NCBI GenBank assembly: GCA_913020445.1
Contig: CAJWAR010000012.1
Span: 24,996 to 88,995 of the forward strand
Source of the DNA: an uncultured Rhodospirillaceae bacterium
GTDB lineage: Bacteria; Pseudomonadota; Alphaproteobacteria; Rhodospirillales; UBA2165
Direction: 5' to 3'
Length of the DNA stretch: 64,000 bases
How positions within the stretch are numbered: the stretch's first letter is position 1; each line of letters opens with the position of its first letter. The notes under the pieces were generated by a model. The model did no database searches. It saw only the letters and a program-made list of their open reading frames with translations, and was not told the origin of the DNA. The position numbers and the translations under genes are program-made. This document shows, one piece after another, positions 30,232 through 40,313 of this stretch.

Positions 30232-32235
30232 ATGGCTGAAGACGAATCGGCAACGCCGTCTCATCCGAACGCGCCAAAATCGGAGAGCAACTCTAGCCGG
30301 GATCTTGCGCAGGAGGTCGCGCCGGTTATCAAAGGTGATCCATCGCGGGATGACCCCTCTCATCGCTCGTTTATGGGTTCGTCACGTTTTGCCACCCGTC
30401 ACTCCCTGTTTACGGTTTTAGGCCTGCTGGCGATTGGCGCAATGACGGCGCTGTTTTTTCATGCCGACCAATTGCTGTCCAAATCCCTCGATCAAGTTAG
30501 AACCGCGAGCCATTTGGCGAGCTTGGTATCGAGAATTGAATCAGCGACGCTTGCGCTTAACAGTGACGGCCAAAACTTTATCTTAAACCGTGATTTACGC
30601 TATGCCGAAAATTACCAAAAGCGTTCAGAAGTGCTGGCCCGCGATCTTAAGCTCCTGATGGAAGACCCGGCAGCCACCGATGCCCAAAAAATGGCAACAA
30701 CTTTAAATGACGGCGTCGCCCAACATGCCGGACAATTCTCCAACATCGTTAAAATCAATAGCTTGCTGGGATTTGGCGGGGAGGACGGCCTGGCAGGCAA
30801 CGCCAAGGCATCCTTCGCCGCCTTGGAAAAACGCATCGGTCAGTTGACGGCGCAGCTAAAAGACAGCGACACCCGGGCAGGACTCGGCGCCATCAGGACC
30901 AGCGAATTGCAAATGGCGCAGAGCCCAACTGATAAAACCCTGCAACAGGTGCAGATCGATATTGGCCTGCTCAATAAAACCCTGGTCGCATCGGCTTTGA
31001 GCGATGCCGAAAAGAAAACAGTTTTAACCATGCTGCAAAGTCATCGTAGTGATGTCACTCAATTGGGACGGACATGGATTACCCTCACCAAAGCCATCAC
31101 CCTGCTTGGTGAGATCAACACGTATATGGCGCCCAGCCTCGATACCTTGATTAATTATTCCGGCAATTTTTCCTTACTGGCGCGCCAGGAAAGTAAAACC
31201 ACCCAGGAATTTATTCGCCAACTTTTGGCCGGCGGCAGCGGCGCCACCCTGCTGCTATTGATATTCTTCGGGTTGATATTGATGGGCAGTATTTCAAAAC
31301 CAGCAAGGCGCATTTCCGAGGTTGCCTTGGAGCTCGCCCATGGCAATGTCAGCGCCCCTATTCCCTATCTCGGCAATTACGATGAATCCGGTGAAATCGC
31401 CAGCGCCCTGGCGATCTTCCGCGAAAATATGCTGCAAGCCGATCGCCTGCGGAAAGATCTTGAGCTTGCACTTAAACAGCAGGCGGCAGAGATCGTGGTG
31501 CCACCTTTAGCGGAAACCACAGAAGAAGCGCTGGAAGACCTTAAGGCGGAAATAAAAGAAGAGATTGAAGAAGATATGGCGGATAAAATTGAGGGCCCGG
31601 GCCGCGGACTTATTCCGCATGCGGACAATTTGCCCGCTGAACCGGAGCCTCAATCTGATGACGGGGCCGATGGCGAACCAGCCGAGCCGCAACTGCCGAT
31701 AGGCAAAAGTGCGATCACGTCTATTAGCCAGCAAGTGACCACGACCAGTCAAAATGCTTCGATTGCCGCCGAAGAGGCTGAAAGGACCGAGCAGATGGTC
31801 GCCGGCCTCGACGAGGCAACTGAGAAAATTGAAGATATTGAAATTCTCATGATTGGCATCAGCGATCAGATGAGCCTGTTATCTGTGCAGACCGCGCTGC
31901 TTGATGGCGGCACGGACGCAGAGAATCTCATTCACCTGGATGAAAAACGCAGCAAGAAAAAAAGCCCGGCTAAATCAGCGTCGGGGCAGTCGGTCAGTGA
32001 CCGCATTGAAACCATCCAGGGCGGCACCAAACGCGCGATTAAGGCGGCGCAAAATATTGGCCGCACCCTTAACGACGTCAATGAAACCGCCAAAGATTTT
32101 GCCGCCACCGCCTCCAAGGAAGCACTTGAGGCCGCCAATGAACTGCTCCGTCAATCGGAAGACCTCCGCACCTTGCTCGATAATCTGCTCGGTAAAGTGG
32201 AGACCGGCGGCAACCAGTCGAAGGCGAAGGAATAG
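30232..32235 (+). CDS. Degenerate chemoreceptor-like membrane protein
   Basis: 667 residues with a chemoreceptor layout. A disordered N-terminus (1-55) is followed by a membrane helix at 59-76, a periplasmic helical domain (77-333), a second membrane helix at 334-353 and a HAMP-like segment at 354-405. The cytoplasmic part is helical. Only a trace of the signalling tip remains (SDQMSLLSVQTAL, about 544-556, against the usual I-A-D-Q-T-N-L-L-A-L-N-A-A). It is interrupted by acidic/proline-rich (425-490) and Lys-rich (571-585) inserts. The start at 30232 has a GAGG site. No che genes are adjacent. It probably cannot drive a canonical CheA array. Confidence 0.75.
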   Translation: MAEDESATPSHPNAPKSESNSSRDLAQEVAPVIKGDPSRDDPSHRSFMGSSRFATRHSLFTVLGLLAIGAMTALFFHADQLLSKSLDQVRTASHLASLVSRIESATLALNSDGQNFILNRDLRYAENYQKRSEVLARDLKLLMEDPAATDAQKMATTLNDGVAQHAGQFSNIVKINSLLGFGGEDGLAGNAKASFAALEKRIGQLTAQLKDSDTRAGLGAIRTSELQMAQSPTDKTLQQVQIDIGLLNKTLVASALSDAEKKTVLTMLQSHRSDVTQLGRTWITLTKAITLLGEINTYMAPSLDTLINYSGNFSLLARQESKTTQEFIRQLLAGGSGATLLLLIFFGLILMGSISKPARRISEVALELAHGNVSAPIPYLGNYDESGEIASALAIFRENMLQADRLRKDLELALKQQAAEIVVPPLAETTEEALEDLKAEIKEEIEEDMADKIEGPGRGLIPHADNLPAEPEPQSDDGADGEPAEPQLPIGKSAITSISQQVTTTSQNASIAAEEAERTEQMVAGLDEATEKIEDIEILMIGISDQMSLLSVQTALLDGGTDAENLIHLDEKRSKKKSPAKSASGQSVSDRIETIQGGTKRAIKAAQNIGRTLNDVNETAKDFAATASKEALEAANELLRQSEDLRTLLDNLLGKVETGGNQSKAKE

Positions 32236-32301
32236 TTTCTTCGGAGACATCTTCTTGGCACATCCTCACGTCCTCAACATTGGTCGCCTAAGGTGTCCCC
32301 G

Positions 32302-33477
32302 TTATTCTTCCATCAACACCGCGATACCGGGCAGCGTCTTGCCCTCGAGCCATTCGAGGAAGGCGCCGCCGGCCGATGAGATATAAGAGAACGTCTCAGT
32401 GACGCCGGCATTGGCGAGGGCTGCCATGGTATCGCCGCCGCCGGCCACGCTTAAGAGCGCACCAGATTGCGTGAGCTGGGCAGCGGCCTGGGCGGCGGCA
32501 TTGGTGCCTTGATCAAAGGGTTTGAACTCAAAGGCGCCGAGGGGGCCGTTCCAGACCAGGGTCTTGCAATTAGTGAGCAGCTTAGAGATCGCGGCGGCGG
32601 TCTCGGGCCCAACATCCAAGATCATCTGATCCTCCGGCACCGCATCAATGGCGACGGTCTCTGTTGCAACGCCCGCCTCTAACGCTCCGGCCACCACCGC
32701 ATCGACCGGCAGGTGAATTTCACAGCCCGCGTCTTTGGCTTTGGCAGTGATCGCCCGGGCCGTCTCCGCCATTTCTTCTTCGCATAGAGATTTGCCGACC
32801 GATACCCCGCCCGCAAACAAGAACGTGTTGGCCATCGCGCCGCCAACAATCAGATGATCAACTTTGGTGATGAGGTTCTCAAGCACGCCGAGCTTGGTCG
32901 AGATTTTATTGCCGCCGACAATCGCCGCCACCGGTGGGGCGGGGTTTTCCAGCGCATCATTGAGCGCCTCCAATTCCTGCTGCATCAAACGACCGGCGGC
33001 AGCCGGCAAGAGCCGCGCGACACCATCAATTGACGCATGGGCCCGGTGGGCACAAGAGAACGCATCATTGATATAGATATCGCCATGGGCGGCGAGGTTT
33101 TTGGCAAACGCCGGATCATTGCCTTCTTCGCCCGCGTTAAAACGCAAATTCTCTAGCATCACGACTTCGCAGGGCTGAGGCACATACCTGCCGTCGGCTG
33201 AAAAATTCACCGCGACGTCCGGCAGATAGCCGCTCAACACTTTGGCCAAAGGCGCCAACGACATCTCCGGCACGATCTCGCCTTTGGGACGGCCAAAATG
33301 ACTGGCGAGCACAATACCGGCGCCACGCGCCAAAATTTCGGTGATGGTCGGGACAATTTTTTCAATCCGCGCCGGATCGGTGACGGCGCCGTCCCGCATC
33401 GGCACATTCATATCGACCCTGAGCAACACGCGCTTACCGGCCAGATCGAGATCATCAAGGGTTCTGAAAGAGGGCAT
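32302..33477 (-). CDS. pgk: Phosphoglycerate kinase
   Basis: Glycolytic and gluconeogenic kinase (1,3-bisphosphoglycerate with ADP to 3-phosphoglycerate with ATP), 391 residues. The start at 33477 ([10 protein letters not shown]) follows AAGGAA. Motifs are [20 protein letters not shown] and the nucleotide loop [12 protein letters not shown] reading starting further upstream is unlikely. No gap, epd or fba gene is adjacent. Confidence 0.97.
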   Translation of the reverse strand: MPSFRTLDDLDLAGKRVLLRVDMNVPMRDGAVTDPARIEKIVPTITEILARGAGIVLASHFGRPKGEIVPEMSLAPLAKVLSGYLPDVAVNFSADGRYVPQPCEVVMLENLRFNAGEEGNDPAFAKNLAAHGDIYINDAFSCAHRAHASIDGVARLLPAAAGRLMQQELEALNDALENPAPPVAAIVGGNKISTKLGVLENLITKVDHLIVGGAMANTFLFAGGVSVGKSLCEEEMAETARAITAKAKDAGCEIHLPVDAVVAGALEAGVATETVAIDAVPEDQMILDVGPETAAAISKLLTNCKTLVWNGPLGAFEFKPFDQGTNAAAQAAAQLTQSGALLSVAGGGDTMAALANAGVTETFSYISSAGGAFLEWLEGKTLPGIAVLMEE

Positions 33478-33836
33478 GGTTAATTGAAGTTCCTTACGAG
33501 ATATTACTAAATCCAATTGGGCCGCAATATAAAGGCCTAATTGGCAAGCCTCAATCAATATGCGGCGCATAAGCGCCGGCGCGCCCATGGATAATTGTGG
33601 CGCTTGCCAAACTCAAAAAAGAGTTTGGTTAATTTTCAAAAAAAAGCGGCTTGACCAAAAAGGCCAAGCCGCTCGAAGGGTGATCCATTTCTTTCGCTCA
33701 AAATGGGGGGAAGAGCATGCAGAATTCCAGGATCACCTCTGGGGTAACTCTGTAAAGTAGAATGATTATCGCCTATGAATTCTCCCTTTTCAACACTTAT
33801 TGATCGATCGATCAATAAAAATTTCTTAATCCGAAA
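33478..33836. other. Gap between the DUF1223 gene and pgk, with two hairpins
   Basis: 359 bases without a gene. It contains the hairpin CCAAACTC/GAGTTTGG (33607-33628) and, next to it, a GC-rich hairpin with a T-run on the minus strand (33638-33672, listed separately). Both lie upstream of pgk on its own strand, so the pgk promoter must be either between them and pgk or upstream of both. Confidence 0.5.
33638..33672 (-). terminator. Intrinsic terminator downstream of the DUF1223 gene
   Basis: The stem GCGGCTTG-x-CC / GG-x-CAAGCCGC (33646-33672) is followed on the minus strand by eight T (33638-33645). It is a strong terminator for transcription coming from the DUF1223 gene, 165 bases away, or an attenuator for pgk 160 bases further on. 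Confidence 0.78.
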
Positions 33837-34595
33837 TCAATTAACGTGTCCGGCCAGTTGAATAGATGCCGCCCCGAGGATCGGTCCTTTTTGCGCATTT
33901 TGCAGAAAAACGGCACAACCCTGCCCCTTATGATCTTTTAACTCCGCTGCCGGAATGGTCAGCGCCAATCTTTGACCGCGCCAATCACCGATTTTTTTTA
34001 TCATCCGCACAACATTATAATTATTGAGTTTTAGCCCGCGATTCTCGCCGCGGCGAATTCTTGTTTGGTGAATAGGATCATAAAATATCAGCCACACCGC
34101 AGCCTGGCGTGGTTGACGTCCACGGGCGACGCGAATGTTTAAATCGCCTGACTTCAGACGCTCTAATTTTATCGGCACATCCGGCGCGAGCTTAGCATGC
34201 CTGATACCGGTCTTGACCGCCCTTTCATTGGAGCCGGTTGCTTCCGCCATGCCGTGGATAACCATCTGCGGCGTATAAACGTAGGATTTTCGGAAGATGC
34301 GGGAATATTCCCGTTGGCGCCGGGAGTTAATTGGCGCCGCGAATGGATCTTTCCAGCCAATGTAATCCCAATAATCAACATGGAACGACAGGGCTAGGAT
34401 GCCCTCTATTTTGGCCAGCTTGCCGAGCAGCGCATCGGCGGGTGGGCATGACGAACAGCCCTGTGACGTGTAGAGCTCGACCACGGTCGGCCCACGGTGG
34501 CGCGCATTGTCGCCAGCGTAAACAGAACCAATCATAAATGTCAGTGCCACAAGAGCTAACGTAAAACTGTGGATTATTGTTTTTATAAAAGTCAT
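33837..34595 (-). CDS. DUF1223 thioredoxin-like secreted protein
   Basis: 252 residues. An N-terminal signal peptide (about 1-27, ending SVYA) precedes the DUF1223 start VELYTSQGCSSCPPADALL, which carries a C-S-S-C redox-type motif in a thioredoxin-like position. Further conserved blocks are FHVDYWDYIGWKDPFA and YTPQMVIHG. It is probably periplasmic; the function is not established. It is transcribed alone, between acnA and pgk. Confidence 0.88.
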   Translation of the reverse strand: MTFIKTIIHSFTLALVALTFMIGSVYAGDNARHRGPTVVELYTSQGCSSCPPADALLGKLAKIEGILALSFHVDYWDYIGWKDPFAAPINSRRQREYSRIFRKSYVYTPQMVIHGMAEATGSNERAVKTGIRHAKLAPDVPIKLERLKSGDLNIRVARGRQPRQAAVWLIFYDPIHQTRIRRGENRGLKLNNYNVVRMIKKIGDWRGQRLALTIPAAELKDHKGQGCAVFLQNAQKGPILGAASIQLAGHVN

Positions 34596-34667
34596 GTATC
34601 AGAAATAGCGTAGGCGCTTATCTATCGCCAATCACATGCCAGTGAGAATGCGCTCAAAAGCAGGAAA

Positions 34668-34687
34668 CGCGGCCCATATGAGCCGCG
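34668..34687. other. Hairpin downstream of acnA
   Basis: CGCGGC/GCCGCG with an 8-base loop lies about 50 bases past the acnA stop. On the minus strand it is followed by a broken T-rich stretch, so it may be a weak terminator for acnA. Confidence 0.5.
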
Positions 34688-34738
34688 CTCCATTAACAAT
34701 TGCGTGAGATACCTAACTGTTCATTTTAATAAAACAAC

Positions 34739-37420
34739 TTAGGCCGCCTTAAGATTCCGGAGAACATATTGAAGAATGCCGCCGTGGCGGTAGTACTCAA
34801 CCTCATCCGCCGTGTCGATCCGGCACAGCAGTTCGATCTCTACCGTTGAGCCATCAGCCCGCGTGATTTTACACGGCACATCCATGCGGGGGTCGATGCC
34901 GTCCTTGATACCGGTGATGTCAAAAATTTCGGTGCCATCCAATTTAAGAGTTTCCCGGGTTTGACCATCTTTGAACTGCAAGGGCAGCACACCCATACCG
35001 ACTAAGTTAGACCGATGGATACGCTCGAAGCTTTCGACGATCACGGCCTTGACGCCCAAAAGGCGCGTGCCCTTGGCCGCCCAGTCGCGGGACGAGCCGG
35101 GGCCATAAAGCGAGCCACCGACGATCACCAACGGCACGCCGTCATCGGCATATTTCACTGCCGCATCATAGATCGGCATAACTTCGCCGGACGGATGGTG
35201 CTTAGTGACGCCGCCCTCGGTGCCTGGCGCCATTTCGTTCTTGATGCGGATATTGGCAAACGTGCCGCGCATCATCACTTCGTGGTTGCCGCGCCTGGAA
35301 CCAAAGGAGTTAAAGTCCTGGGTGCGAACTTGGCGATCGGTCAAATAACTGCCGGCGGGGCTATCTGCTTTAATGGCACCAGCCGGTGAGATGTGATCAG
35401 TGGTGATGGAATCCCCTAAAATAGCCAGCTCCCGCGCCCCTTCGATATCAGAGAATTCACCCGCCTCTGCTTCCATACCTTCAAAGAAGGTCGGATATTT
35501 GACGTAGGTTGAGGCTTCCTGCCAATCGTAGGTCTCACTGCCTTCGGTCTGGATATTTTGCCATTGCTCAGGACCTGCCCAAACTTGCTCGCCGTAGCGG
35601 GTAGCGAACATATCCGGCGTGATGTGATTGAGCATCGCATCGCTGACCTCTTTATTGGTCGGCCAGATGTCTTTGAGATAAACCGGATTGCCGTCGCTGT
35701 CTTTACCCAGCGGATCATTATAAAGATCACGGGTCATCGAACCAGCAATCGCATAAGCGACCACCAAGGGCGGTGAGGTCAGATAGTTGGTTTTGATCTG
35801 GGCATGAATGCGGCCCTCGAAGTTCCGGTTACCGGACAATACGGCACAAACCGTCAGATCACCTTCGGTGATGGCTTCGTCGACCGGCTCCAACAGCGGA
35901 CCGGAGTTGCCGATGCAGGTCGTGCAGCCATAGCCAACGACGTTAAAGCCGAGCGCATCGAGATCACCTTGCAAACCAGCATGTTCGAGGTAGTCGGAGA
36001 CCACCTGACTGCCCGGCGCCAATGAGGTTTTCACCCAGGGCTTGGGCCTGAGTCCCAGCGCATTGGCTTTCTGCGCCACCAATCCTGCCGCCATCAAAAC
36101 GGATGGGTTGGAGGTGTTGGTGCAGGATGTTATCGAAGCGATTACGACATCGCCGTCTTGAACTTGATAATCTTCACCGCTTGCATCAATCGGGCCCTTA
36201 CCGCGACCGACGGTGTCGAGGGTTTCTTCGAAAGCGCTCTTCGAGTTAGAAAGTGCGATGCGATCCTGTGGCCGTTTAGGACCGGAAATCGACGGTTCAA
36301 CGGTTGAAATATCAAGCTCCAAGGTATCGGAAAACTCGGGATCCGGTGTTGAAGCATCGCGCCACATACCTTGCGCTTTGGCATATTCTTCAACCAGGGC
36401 AACCCGGTCGGCATCCCGCGAGGTAAATTTCAAAAAGCGGATGGTTTCTTCATCGATTGGGAAAATACCGCAGGTGGCGCCATATTCAGGCGCCATATTA
36501 GCCAGCGTCGCGCGATCCGGTAGGGCCAGATTGTCCAAAGCCGGACCATAGAATTCAACAAATTTACCAACCACGCCTTTTTCACGCAGCATCTGCACTA
36601 CCACCAGCACCAAGTCAGTCGCCGTGGTGCCTTCTTTCATTTCACCGGTCAGCTTAAAGCCGACCACTTCAGGGATCAGCATGGAAACCGGCTGACCCAG
36701 CATAGCGGCCTCGGCTTCGATACCGCCTACACCCCAACCCAGCACCGCCAGGCCATTGACCATCGTCGTGTGGCTATCGGTACCAACGAGCGTGTCCGGA
36801 TAGGCAACCGTTTTGCCGTCAACTTCGTCGGTCCAAACGGTTTGCGACAGGAACTCGAGATTTACCTGGTGGCAAATGCCGGTCCCGGGTGGCACCACGC
36901 GGAAATTATCAAAGGCTTCGGAGCCCCAACGGAGAAACTCATAACGTTCCTGGTTGCGTTCAAACTCTTTTTCGACATTGGCACTGAAAGCGTGGTTATC
37001 GCCATGATTATCAATCATCACCGAATGGTCGATCACCAGATCAACCGGGCTGAGCGGATTAATTTTTTGCGGATCGCCACCGAGGTCCTGCATTGCCTGG
37101 CGCATTGCCGCCAGATCAACAACAGCCGGAACGCCGGTGAAATCCTGCATCAACACGCGGGCCGGACGGTAAGCGATTTCGCGGTCAGAACTTTTGCTTT
37201 CGAGCCATGCGCCCAGGGCTTTGACATCATCGACGGTGACGCTTGAGCCATCTTCATAGCGCAACAGATTTTCCAGCAGAACTTTTAAGGAAAACGGTAG
37301 GCGGGAAATATCGCCGAGGCCTGCTTCGGCAGCGGCCTCCAGGCTAAAATAATCGTAATCTTTACCACCGGCGCTTAGTGAACGGCGGGTTTTAAGGGTA
37401 TCCTGGCCGACTTTGGACAT
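34739..37420 (-). CDS. acnA: Aconitate hydratase A
   Basis: TCA-cycle aconitase (citrate to isocitrate), 893 residues, the usual AcnA length. The 4Fe-4S cysteines are in [14 protein letters not shown] and [14 protein letters not shown], and the swivel domain has [16 protein letters not shown]. The start at 37420 follows GGAGGAG. It is transcribed away from the small-RNA candidate that starts about 170 bases upstream on the other strand. Confidence 0.98.
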   Translation of the reverse strand: MSKVGQDTLKTRRSLSAGGKDYDYFSLEAAAEAGLGDISRLPFSLKVLLENLLRYEDGSSVTVDDVKALGAWLESKSSDREIAYRPARVLMQDFTGVPAVVDLAAMRQAMQDLGGDPQKINPLSPVDLVIDHSVMIDNHGDNHAFSANVEKEFERNQERYEFLRWGSEAFDNFRVVPPGTGICHQVNLEFLSQTVWTDEVDGKTVAYPDTLVGTDSHTTMVNGLAVLGWGVGGIEAEAAMLGQPVSMLIPEVVGFKLTGEMKEGTTATDLVLVVVQMLREKGVVGKFVEFYGPALDNLALPDRATLANMAPEYGATCGIFPIDEETIRFLKFTSRDADRVALVEEYAKAQGMWRDASTPDPEFSDTLELDISTVEPSISGPKRPQDRIALSNSKSAFEETLDTVGRGKGPIDASGEDYQVQDGDVVIASITSCTNTSNPSVLMAAGLVAQKANALGLRPKPWVKTSLAPGSQVVSDYLEHAGLQGDLDALGFNVVGYGCTTCIGNSGPLLEPVDEAITEGDLTVCAVLSGNRNFEGRIHAQIKTNYLTSPPLVVAYAIAGSMTRDLYNDPLGKDSDGNPVYLKDIWPTNKEVSDAMLNHITPDMFATRYGEQVWAGPEQWQNIQTEGSETYDWQEASTYVKYPTFFEGMEAEAGEFSDIEGARELAILGDSITTDHISPAGAIKADSPAGSYLTDRQVRTQDFNSFGSRRGNHEVMMRGTFANIRIKNEMAPGTEGGVTKHHPSGEVMPIYDAAVKYADDGVPLVIVGGSLYGPGSSRDWAAKGTRLLGVKAVIVESFERIHRSNLVGMGVLPLQFKDGQTRETLKLDGTEIFDITGIKDGIDPRMDVPCKITRADGSTVEIELLCRIDTADEVEYYRHGGILQYVLRNLKAA

Positions 37421-37554
37421 GCGGCTCTCCTCCAATTTTGGTGATCTGTAACGGGTTTTTCGAATTGGGGCTTTGAGTACACCATGAGGACCGATAACTC
37501 CAGCCCCCGAAAGAAGATTTTTGCGGGAATAATAGCCGGTTTTTTAATATCAAT

Positions 37555-37585
37555 TTGACACATAAAAACACGAAAACGTTATACT
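37555..37585 (+). promoter_or_regulatory. Promoter of the acnA-divergent small RNA
   Basis: A perfect TTGACA (37555-37560) is followed by TTATAC (37579-37584, 18-base spacing) or TATACT (37580-37585, 19-base spacing). It points rightward into a region with no protein-coding gene, which ends at a strong terminator. Confidence 0.65.
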
Positions 37586-37591
37586 TACCGC

Positions 37592-37768
37592 ATATTCTCG
37601 CCACATTTCGACCCTCTAATGCAACTCTATCAGGCCTCCTGATATCAAGAGAGTCTCCTTAAGAACACTCTGGCTCTCTTACCCCCTATAGGCAGGTTCG
37701 ACTGCCATTAACTTACCGGCTGGAAAGCGTCCCCCCCCCTGAGACACCTCTTTCCAGCCGCTTTTTTT
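37592..37768 (+). ncRNA. Candidate small RNA, about 175 nt
   Basis: This segment lies between a sigma-70-like promoter and a strong intrinsic terminator on the plus strand, in the acnA-wrbA gap where no plus-strand gene exists. Predicted structure includes ATCAGG/CCTGAT (about 37628-37642), AAGAGAG/CTCTCTT enclosing an internal loop, GGCAG/CTGCC (about 37691-37706) and the terminator stem. I do not recognise the RNA family. Features of 6S RNA (one long bulged rod) are not obvious. It ends on the stop codon of wrbA, which is on the opposite strand. Confidence 0.6.
37717..37768 (+). terminator. Terminator of the small RNA
   Basis: A perfect 11-bp stem CGGCTGGAAAG/CTTTCCAGCCG (37717-37727 and 37750-37760) encloses a 22-base loop with a run of nine C. 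It is followed by CTTTTTTT (37761-37768). There is no T-run on the minus strand, so it acts only on plus-strand transcripts. Confidence 0.82.
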
Positions 37769-38381
37769 AGTCTGCCTTCAATTTAAGCGAAATCTCAGCC
37801 AGAGCCTGGCCTTGGATGCGGGCGGCGGCGAGCTCGGCTGCTGACGGCCGCTCACCCTCACCGCCGGAAATGGTCGCCGCGCCGAACGGCGTTGTGCCGG
37901 TGACCTGATCACTGGGCGTTTCATTTTGGGCGCGGGTGCCCAAGGGCACAATGGTCAAGCCGAACACAGCGAACGTGCTCCAGAGCGACATCAGGGCGGC
38001 TTCCCGGCCGGCACCTGAGCCAGCGCCGGCAAATGCCGTTGCCGGTATGCCGGTCAAGGCGCCCTCCATCCAATATTTTCCGGCCTGATCAAGAAAATAA
38101 CGCAAGGCCGAGCTTTGCGCGCCGAAATAGACCGGGGTGCCGATGGCGAGGCCGTCATGGGCGATCAGATCTTCGATCTCAGCGACGGGGATGTGGTCGA
38201 ATTGAGCGCGGGACTCGGCCATATCGTTGCCGCCGAAGATCACGGAAGAGCCTTCAATTTCAGGCACCCGCCGCAAATTCGCCGCGCAGCCATCGACACT
38301 ATCAACGCCGGCCGCAATTGCCTCGGCGAGCCGGTAGGTGCTGCCGGTCACGCTATGAAATAAAACCAAAACTGTCGTCAT
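37767..38381 (-). CDS. wrbA: WrbA-type NAD(P)H:quinone oxidoreductase
   Basis: Flavodoxin-fold FMN protein of 204 residues. The phosphate-binding loop is HSVTGSTYRLAEAI at about 9-22. The segments GTPVYFGAQSS and FAGAGSGAGREAALMS are typical of WrbA. Members reduce quinones with two electrons and protect from redox stress. The start at 38381 is clear. It is transcribed convergently with the small RNA. Confidence 0.88.
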   Translation of the reverse strand: MTTVLVLFHSVTGSTYRLAEAIAAGVDSVDGCAANLRRVPEIEGSSVIFGGNDMAESRAQFDHIPVAEIEDLIAHDGLAIGTPVYFGAQSSALRYFLDQAGKYWMEGALTGIPATAFAGAGSGAGREAALMSLWSTFAVFGLTIVPLGTRAQNETPSDQVTGTTPFGAATISGGEGERPSAAELAAARIQGQALAEISLKLKAD

Positions 38382-38488
38382 GAATTTACTGCCCTTAAGG
38401 ATTTTCAGATAAAAAATTGTACGCCCTTGTCAAACAACAAAGCGCGCCCTTAAAGTACCGCAAAATTTTGCCGAGAGGAACAGCATCC

Positions 38489-38788
38489 ATGCTCATCGAA
38501 ATGCGAATTTACACAACTCACCCCGGCCAGGCCGCGGCCTTTGCCAAGCTCTATCAAGACGAGGGCCTGCCGGTCCAATTGCCAGTCGGTGGTAAATTGA
38601 CGGGCTTCTATCGCCAGGACGTGGGCGACCCCAATCAGGTCATTCTAATCTGGGAGTACGAGTCTTATGAAGACCGTCTGGCCCGCCGTGACGAGCTGTT
38701 CAAAATACCGGAATGGCTGGCCTTCCTGCAAAAAGCGGCGCCGCTGGTGCAGTCGGAAGAAAATAAATTGCTAACCGCTGTGAGCTAA
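38489..38788 (+). CDS. NIPSNAP-family protein
   Basis: Small ferredoxin-like-fold dimeric protein of 99 residues (MLIEMRIYTTHPGQ; LTGFYRQDVGDPNQVILIWEYESYEDR). The start at 38489 has a GAGAGGAAC ribosome-binding site; the longer reading is unsupported. NIPSNAP domain proteins bind diverse small molecules and their bacterial function is unclear. It is 85 bases upstream of ccmA and may or may not belong to that operon. Confidence 0.85.
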   Translation: MLIEMRIYTTHPGQAAAFAKLYQDEGLPVQLPVGGKLTGFYRQDVGDPNQVILIWEYESYEDRLARRDELFKIPEWLAFLQKAAPLVQSEENKLLTAVS

Positions 38789-38873
38789 ATGGAACTCCTG
38801 GCCGGGCAACATTCTAACGGCTTTATTATCCTCGGTTATTGTCTCAAGAGGTTTGGTCAGATATCTATGGGCC

Positions 38874-39515
38874 ATGGCTGATTTTTCAGGCAATAGTCTG
38901 ACCTGTATTCGCGGTGAGCGAGTGGTCTTCACCAAGCTTGATTTTTCGATTGGTGAAGGCGAGGTGCTCTATCTGCGCGGACCCAATGGCAGCGGCAAAT
39001 CGACTTTGTTGTGCCTGATGGCAGGTTTATTGCGCCCGGTCAGCGGCGAGATGCTGTGGAACGGTGAAAGCACGCGGGAAGATGCCGAAACATTCAGAGG
39101 CCTGCTGCATTTTGTCGGTCATCAGGATGCAATTAAAACCGCCTTGACCGTCGAAGAAAATTTGACTTTCTGGGCTGAGATGAGCGGCGTTGATCCGGCA
39201 AAACGCAGCGTCGGCGAGGCGCTCGAAACATTTGCCCTCAGCCATCTCGCATCACTGCCGGCACGATTCCTGTCTGCCGGCCAACGCAAACGGCTCAACC
39301 TCGCCCGCATTTGTGCCAGCCCGGCACCACTTTGGCTGCTCGATGAACCTTCGAACTCGTTGGATAAAGCATCGGTCGGTGCACTCCGGAAAGCCATCAC
39401 GACTCATCAGGAAAAAGGTGGGCTGGTTGCCGTAGCGACCCATGAGGAGCTTAGCCCCGACACCAATGTGCTGGATATTTCCGAGTTCACCAACAATAAG
39501 AGTGCTGCGGCATGA
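38874..39515 (+). CDS. ccmA: Heme exporter ATP-binding protein CcmA
   Basis: ATPase of the CcmABCD system that releases holo-CcmE during cytochrome c maturation, 213 residues. Walker A is GPNGSGKST, the signature LSAGQRKRLNLARI and Walker B LWLLDEPSNSLD. The start at 38874 is chosen because it gives the family N-terminus; an upstream TTG in the same frame is possible. It overlaps ccmB by 4 bases. Confidence 0.95.
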   Translation: MADFSGNSLTCIRGERVVFTKLDFSIGEGEVLYLRGPNGSGKSTLLCLMAGLLRPVSGEMLWNGESTREDAETFRGLLHFVGHQDAIKTALTVEENLTFWAEMSGVDPAKRSVGEALETFALSHLASLPARFLSAGQRKRLNLARICASPAPLWLLDEPSNSLDKASVGALRKAITTHQEKGGLVAVATHEELSPDTNVLDISEFTNNKSAAA

Positions 39516-40189
39516 GCGCGTTCTGGCAAGTCTTCGCGAGTTTGATACAGCGCGAAATCCGCCTCGCCATTCGCCATGGTGCGGATAGCATGATGGTGGT
39601 GATGTTTTTTGTCCTCGTTGTGGTGTTGTTCCCGTTGGGCGTTGGACCCGAGCCGGGGATTTTGACACGCATCAGCGCCGGGGTGATTTGGGTTGCAGCC
39701 TTGCTCTCGGCGATGTTGTCGATGGATCGCTTGTTTCAGACGGATTTCGAAGACGGCAGCCTCGATTTGCTTATATTAACGCCGCAGCCGTTGGAGCTGT
39801 TGGTGCTGGCCAAGACCATCGCCCATTGGCTGACAACTGGCCTGCCGTTGATAATTATCTCACCGTTATTGGCATTATTGCTCAACATGGAGGCATCGGG
39901 CTATGGCGTCATGCTGGCGGCACTTGCCCTCGGTACACCAACGTTAAGCTTGATCGGCGCCATCGGGGCAGCGCTCATATTGGGCGCGCGCCGGAGCGGC
40001 GTATTGTTATCCCTATTGATATTGCCGCTGTTTATCCCCACCTTGATATTTGGAGTGAGCGCGGTCGATGCCGCCCTCACCGATCTGCCGAGCAAACCGC
40101 AATTGCTTGTACTGGGCGGTCTGCTGTTGGCGTCTTTTGCGCTGTGTCCCTGGGCCAGCGCGGCGGCACTCCGCCAGGCCGCCGAATAA
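39512..40189 (+). CDS. ccmB: Heme exporter membrane protein CcmB
   Basis: Six-helix inner-membrane permease subunit paired with CcmA, 225 residues. The N-terminus LIQREIRLAIRHGADS and central DFEDGSLDLL are typical. The start overlaps ccmA (ATGA), indicating translational coupling. A 124-base gap, without an obvious terminator, separates it from ccmC. Confidence 0.95.
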   Translation: MSAFWQVFASLIQREIRLAIRHGADSMMVVMFFVLVVVLFPLGVGPEPGILTRISAGVIWVAALLSAMLSMDRLFQTDFEDGSLDLLILTPQPLELLVLAKTIAHWLTTGLPLIIISPLLALLLNMEASGYGVMLAALALGTPTLSLIGAIGAALILGARRSGVLLSLLILPLFIPTLIFGVSAVDAALTDLPSKPQLLVLGGLLLASFALCPWASAAALRQAAE

Positions 40190-40313
40190 CCGGCAAATTA
40201 TTACCAAAATGTAATGTATTATTGAGTAAGATCAATTTGCATCTAGCTAAAATAAGCTATATCCAGTACCGAAAATTAGGATAACAAAACAGCCAAGGTC
40301 GCTATCGAGGAAC

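Noticed and set aside
30152..30421. Small gene overlapping the start of the chemoreceptor-like gene
   Set aside because: The frame has no ribosome-binding site, and most of it lies inside the well-supported larger gene.
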